Origin: Planctomycetales bacterium
Lineage (GTDB): Bacteria > Omnitrophota > Gorgyraeia > Zapsychrales > Zapsychraceae
DNA length: 43,261 nucleotides
Reading direction: 5' to 3'
Assembly (NCBI GenBank): GCA_005239675.1
Contig: SBBO01000009.1
Coordinates: 1 to 43,261 of the forward strand
Shown: piece after piece, positions 40,124 through 43,261 of the stretch
How positions within the stretch are numbered: position 1 is the first letter of the stretch
How the letters are laid out: every line of letters starts with the position of its first letter
The notes under the pieces: model-generated
What the model saw: only the letters and a program-made list of their open reading frames with translations
The model's database searches: none
Told to the model about the DNA's origin: nothing
Translations under genes and position numbers: made by a program

Positions 40124-41218
40124 CTAAAAGGTACAGGTGACTCCGATCTGATTTGTCATATTATCGAATTCACCTGCCGTGGCATTGGAAGTTGAAAGTT
40201 TTTGCGTTATACTGTAAGAGAGTTCCCAATTTTTGACTAGGGTATAATAGAAATCTAGTTTATATTGGGTCACATGATCGACCCTGGCGACGTTGGTATC
40301 GCGCGCCACCCGCTCATCATAGCTTTTTAATTCAAAATCAGGGGTGAAACTCACATAAAGTTTTTTGTCTTTGAGGAAACTCTTTGACAACGTGAAATAG
40401 CCCCGATAGCCATTATAATCATAAGATTCCTGGAAGAGGTCATTAGAATCATTACGATAAATCTTGCCTTTTAATCGAGCGGACCATTGGCCTATATATC
40501 GGGTGGCATACAATTCAACAGTATTGCGGGTGTCAATCCTTTCCTCAATATTGCGTTGTTCATTATCTCGCGCGAGCCTTTTGTCGTAGACCTTGTAGGA
40601 ATATTCATATTTACCGCCGTAATGCCATTTTTGGCCAACGTAATGTTTGAATTTTAAAAAGGCCTTGGTATCTTCGTAGGTGCCTGTCTCATCCCGCGGA
40701 TAAATAAGCCATTCATATTCGCCACCCGGCTGGAGTAACAATAGATGGTTGGCAAAGGGATAATATTTAAGGGAAGTATTAAAAACGTGGTCGAAGGTAT
40801 CGAGATCTGTTTGTTCAGAATAAGACTGATTGGCCAAACGATAACTAAGATCAGCACTGAGATGTTCGTTCAATGTAGGTAACCAGCTAAAGGAAAAATT
40901 TTCCTCAACGAAGACGTCACTTTTTTCGTTTTCATTATTGAGGGGATTTGTTTCAAAACCCGTGAGGAGGCTGGCGGATATCTTTGTCTTGAGGAACTGT
41001 TTCCTGCGCTCTTCCTTGATTTTTATCTCCGTCCTTTCTTGGAGCATTTTCAAGACTTCATCAACGGTATCGGGTTCTTGGGCAAGTCTTTCTATCTTGT
41101 CTTTAAATTCGGCCTCGCGCTGATCGCTGGTCTCATCGGTTTTCTGGGCATACACGGCAGGCGCAAGGACCAAAAGAAAGATCGCACCCCCAAAAAATAA
41201 CAATAAATATTTTTTCAT
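40124..41218 (-). CDS. Outer-membrane beta-barrel protein
   Basis: A 364-residue protein. Signal peptide MKKYLLLFFGGAIFLLVLAPAVYA, then a coiled-coil-like region (about 30-75: EAEFKDKIERLAQEPDTVDEVLKMLQERTEIKIKEERRKQ), then alternating amphipathic strands (FSFSWLPTLNEHLSADLSYRLANQ..., KFKHYVGQKWHYGGKYEYSYKVYDKR...) typical of a beta barrel. It ends in ...VTCTF, with the terminal Phe that guides barrels to the BAM complex. The N-terminal coil may anchor to peptidoglycan or pack against partners. It converges with the acidic-protein gene; no terminator between them is clear. Confidence 0.82.
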   Translation of the reverse strand: MKKYLLLFFGGAIFLLVLAPAVYAQKTDETSDQREAEFKDKIERLAQEPDTVDEVLKMLQERTEIKIKEERRKQFLKTKISASLLTGFETNPLNNENEKSDVFVEENFSFSWLPTLNEHLSADLSYRLANQSYSEQTDLDTFDHVFNTSLKYYPFANHLLLLQPGGEYEWLIYPRDETGTYEDTKAFLKFKHYVGQKWHYGGKYEYSYKVYDKRLARDNEQRNIEERIDTRNTVELYATRYIGQWSARLKGKIYRNDSNDLFQESYDYNGYRGYFTLSKSFLKDKKLYVSFTPDFELKSYDERVARDTNVARVDHVTQYKLDFYYTLVKNWELSYSITQKLSTSNATAGEFDNMTNQIGVTCTF

Positions 41219-41305
41219 TTTGTCTTCTTTGCTCTAATATTGTACACTACTTTTAACATCGTTTTAAGGAGACGTCAACACAATTAACGAATAATTCTAA
41301 AGAAA

Positions 41306-41330
41306 GACACTCCCCAGGGTGTCTGGGAGT
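41306..41330. other. Two alternative hairpins before 41344
   Basis: Stem one, GACACTC/GGGTGTC (41306-41312 with 41317-41323), has a 4-nt loop. A second, ACTCCC/GGGAGT (41309-41314 with 41325-41330), excludes the first. The site lies about 15 nt before the next ATG, near where the ribosome binds. Confidence 0.4.
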
Positions 41331-41343
41331 CAATGATAGAGAG

Positions 41344-42030
41344 ATGGCCATAACCAATGGGGTGATCATTGTCGGTATTATCTTTGTCATTATCTTGCTG
41401 TCGATCGTGGTTTTTATTCCCATGACTCCTAAGACCGTCAAGAGAAAACGTAAGGTTCAAGCGCCAGAGGCATCCAAGCCTGATGCGCAGGCTCAAGAGG
41501 TCCTCTTAAGGATGCAGAGAAATATCCAATCTTTGCATGGGCAGATAACGACCCTAGAGCAACGGGAAAAGGCGCGTGAACATGAGCTGATGTTAGAAAA
41601 AATCAAGGTCAACAAGTTGCAGGATAAGTTGTCCCAGGAAAGGGATTGGCACACTAAGGAACAGAAGACATGGGATAAGAAGATCCAGGAATTTCATCAC
41701 AGCAAAGACGAATTGTCTAAATTACACGATCAGTTCAGCAAAGAACATGCTGAGAATTTGCGCCAGAAGAAAGATATTGAAGAGTTCAAGAGTGAGGCCG
41801 CAAGACTTCAGGATGCCCATCGAGAGGTGCAGGCGGATTGTGCCCAATGGAAGGCCAAGGTAGAGAATTACCAGAAGGAGATCATGCAGCTACGCAAGGA
41901 AAACAGTGCATTGACTAAGAAGGCGCAAGATACAATGTGGGTCGCCAAGAGCGATCATGACAAGCTGGAGCAATTGCTGCGAGAAAAAGAGAAAGAACTC
42001 GAGCGCATCAAGCGTGGGTCCAGTCAATGA
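41344..42030 (+). CDS. Membrane-anchored coiled-coil protein
   Basis: A 228-residue protein. One N-terminal helix (VIIVGIIFVIILLSIVVFIPM) is followed by a basic/proline linker and a long coiled coil (about 50-228) with heptad-like EEL/QRE patterns, such as LRMQRNIQSLHGQITTLEQREKAREHE. It has no recognised domain; it probably spans the inner membrane with the coil in the cytoplasm, or faces the periplasm if the helix is a signal anchor. It overlaps the next gene as ATGA, so both are coupled. Confidence 0.72.
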   Translation: MAITNGVIIVGIIFVIILLSIVVFIPMTPKTVKRKRKVQAPEASKPDAQAQEVLLRMQRNIQSLHGQITTLEQREKAREHELMLEKIKVNKLQDKLSQERDWHTKEQKTWDKKIQEFHHSKDELSKLHDQFSKEHAENLRQKKDIEEFKSEAARLQDAHREVQADCAQWKAKVENYQKEIMQLRKENSALTKKAQDTMWVAKSDHDKLEQLLREKEKELERIKRGSSQ

Positions 42031-43229
42031 CCATGTTTTCTCAGCGTACCCATTGGCCTTTATCTTCCAACCGCATTACCCAGACCCTGGATGCCCTGCG
42101 TCGTGACCGGGTAGAGGTCATTGACTTAACTGAGTCTAATCCCACCCGTTGTGGGTTTCGTTATCCGGCTAGAAAAATTTTGCGACCATTTACGGCCAAA
42201 GGAAATTTGTTCTACAATCCACAGTCGCAAGGAGCCTGGCACACCCGCGAGGCGGTATGCCGGTATTACAAAAATCAAGGGCATACATTGTCGGCGCAGC
42301 GCGTATTCCTGACTGCCAGCACATCAGAGGCTTACTCATATATTTTTCAGCTGTTGTCCGATCCTGGCCAAGAAATTCTTTTTCCACAACCGAGCTATCC
42401 CTTGTTCCAGTTTTTAGGGGATCTGAATAGTATTATCCTGCGCTACTATCCTTTGGTGTATACGGATAGTTGGCGAATCGATATACAAGCCATGGAAGAT
42501 GCCGTTGGCCCTCAGGCAAGGGCGATTGTCTTGGTTAATCCGAATAATCCCACCGGTTCATTCATTAACCAGGATGAGCTGGGTGCCTTAAACAGGTTGT
42601 GCCGTCAAAGAAATATGGCGCTGATTTGTGATGAGGTATTTAACGAATTCACATTTGTCGATGATAAGCCCCCGTTGAGTTTGGTCGGTTGTGATACAGC
42701 GTTGACATTTATTCTCGGGGGCCTATCCAAGACGCTCGGACTACCCCAGATGAAGCTTGGCTGGATCATCGTTAACGGCCCAGCGGAATTGGCAGACGCG
42801 GCCTGCCAGCGCTTGGAGGTGATCGCGGATACGTATCTGTCCGTGAATACACCAGTCCAGAATGCGGCAGTATCTTGGTTTTGTTTAAAAGAAGAGCTAC
42901 AAGGACAGATCAGGCAGCGTATTCGGGGTAATTGGAAATTTCTTCGGGACGCAATGCACGGCGCGGTTCACTATGGGCTGTTGAATGCCGAAGGCGGCTG
43001 GTATGCCGTGATGAGGACCGCGACAGGCGGCTGCGAGGAAGACCTAGTCTGTACCTTGTTGGAGAAAGACCATGTCTATGTACATCCCGGATATTTTTTT
43101 GATTTTGACCCCTCACGCGTACGTAGGGTTTTTAAGGCAGAGGGTTTCTTGGTTGTCAGTTTGTTGCCCAGGCCGCCGGTTTTTCAGGAAGGAATTGCGC
43201 GCCTTACCGATCGTTTGGCGACGCGATAG
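42027..43229 (+). CDS. Class I/II PLP aminotransferase
   Basis: A 400-residue fold-type I PLP enzyme. LVNPNNPTGSF (about 172-182) contains the pyridoxal Asn, LICDEVFNEF (about 199-208) the Asp, and GGLSKTLGLPQMKLGW (about 234-249) the Schiff-base Lys and the phosphate-binding Lys/Arg region. The early ESNPTR motif is typical of aspartate/tyrosine aminotransferases; substrate is not certain. It is complete: the stop is at 43229. Confidence 0.88.
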   Translation: MTMFSQRTHWPLSSNRITQTLDALRRDRVEVIDLTESNPTRCGFRYPARKILRPFTAKGNLFYNPQSQGAWHTREAVCRYYKNQGHTLSAQRVFLTASTSEAYSYIFQLLSDPGQEILFPQPSYPLFQFLGDLNSIILRYYPLVYTDSWRIDIQAMEDAVGPQARAIVLVNPNNPTGSFINQDELGALNRLCRQRNMALICDEVFNEFTFVDDKPPLSLVGCDTALTFILGGLSKTLGLPQMKLGWIIVNGPAELADAACQRLEVIADTYLSVNTPVQNAAVSWFCLKEELQGQIRQRIRGNWKFLRDAMHGAVHYGLLNAEGGWYAVMRTATGGCEEDLVCTLLEKDHVYVHPGYFFDFDPSRVRRVFKAEGFLVVSLLPRPPVFQEGIARLTDRLATR

Positions 43230-43261
43230 TTCTCGTTCCCTATAGTTTAAGTGAAGTTTAA

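Noticed and set aside
1-43261. CRISPR array, rRNA or tRNA genes
   Set aside because: No regularly spaced direct repeats, rRNA segments or cloverleaf-forming sequences were noticed on reading.

Overview
This 43 kb window looks like chromosomal DNA of an uncultured diderm bacterium. The outer membrane is implied by an MlaE/MlaF/MlaD lipid-transport operon, a C-terminal-Phe beta-barrel protein and several predicted lipoproteins. Gene style (heavy overlaps, long same-strand operons, a class III-type pilin, many radical SAM enzymes) is compatible with Omnitrophota or a related PVC/deep-branching lineage. That placement is an inference from style only; there is no rRNA or tRNA in the window to test it.

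Layout. (1) 1-3090: the right part of an integron gene-cassette array. Three attC-like recombination sites, all in one orientation, separate a broken arsenite methyltransferase, a TfoX-like protein plus haloalkane-dehalogenase-like hydrolase pair, a small membrane protein and a secreted Cys-containing protein. No integrase gene is in the window. (2) 3150-4754: a tripartite hipB-hipS-hipT kinase toxin-antitoxin operon, with a promoter covered by four phased inverted-repeat operators. (3) 4946-15744: the most unusual block. It holds an adenylate-forming enzyme, four different radical SAM enzymes, a DegT-type PLP aminotransferase, a GT-B glycosyltransferase, a polysaccharide-deacetylase-like protein, a glutaminase-less asparagine-synthase-like ligase, an APH-fold protein lacking the catalytic Asp, and a class III-type pilin. 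Start/stop overlaps tie most of these into two short operons. I do not recognise the pathway; it could make a modified sugar, amino sugar, peptide or surface polymer.

(4) 15846-23169: an ion, iron and redox operon: a CPA2 antiporter fused to a PTS EIIA domain, a GIY-YIG protein, a membrane-anchored protein, a PCP_red-domain protein, an MbfA-like ferritin/VIT iron transporter, a Na+/Ca2+ exchanger-family protein, a SixA-like phosphatase and a ScsB/DsbD-like reductase. (5) 23222-26693: a peroxiredoxin-like secreted protein with its own strong promoter, an ACT-domain malic enzyme and an MFS transporter. (6) 26745-38826: a very long + strand gene string behind one good sigma70-type promoter: thioredoxin, panD, def, lipA, a flippase-like membrane protein, a NYN nuclease, mlaE, a lipoprotein, mlaF, mlaD, a YggT protein, a small unknown, greA, three sugar/glycan genes, rlmB-like, an HD-domain protein, an M48 protease and a membrane protein.

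(7) 38863-40093: a promoter, a likely cyclic-di-GMP-I (GEMM-I) riboswitch, an intrinsic terminator and an acidic secreted protein, so the export of that protein is probably gated by c-di-GMP. (8) 40124-43229: a minus-strand beta-barrel protein, a membrane-anchored coiled-coil protein and a class I/II aminotransferase. Recurrent oddities are catalytic-residue substitutions in three enzyme-like proteins (APH fold, HD domain, Ca2+ exchanger fold) and apparently leaderless or near-leaderless starts at 11429 and 15846.
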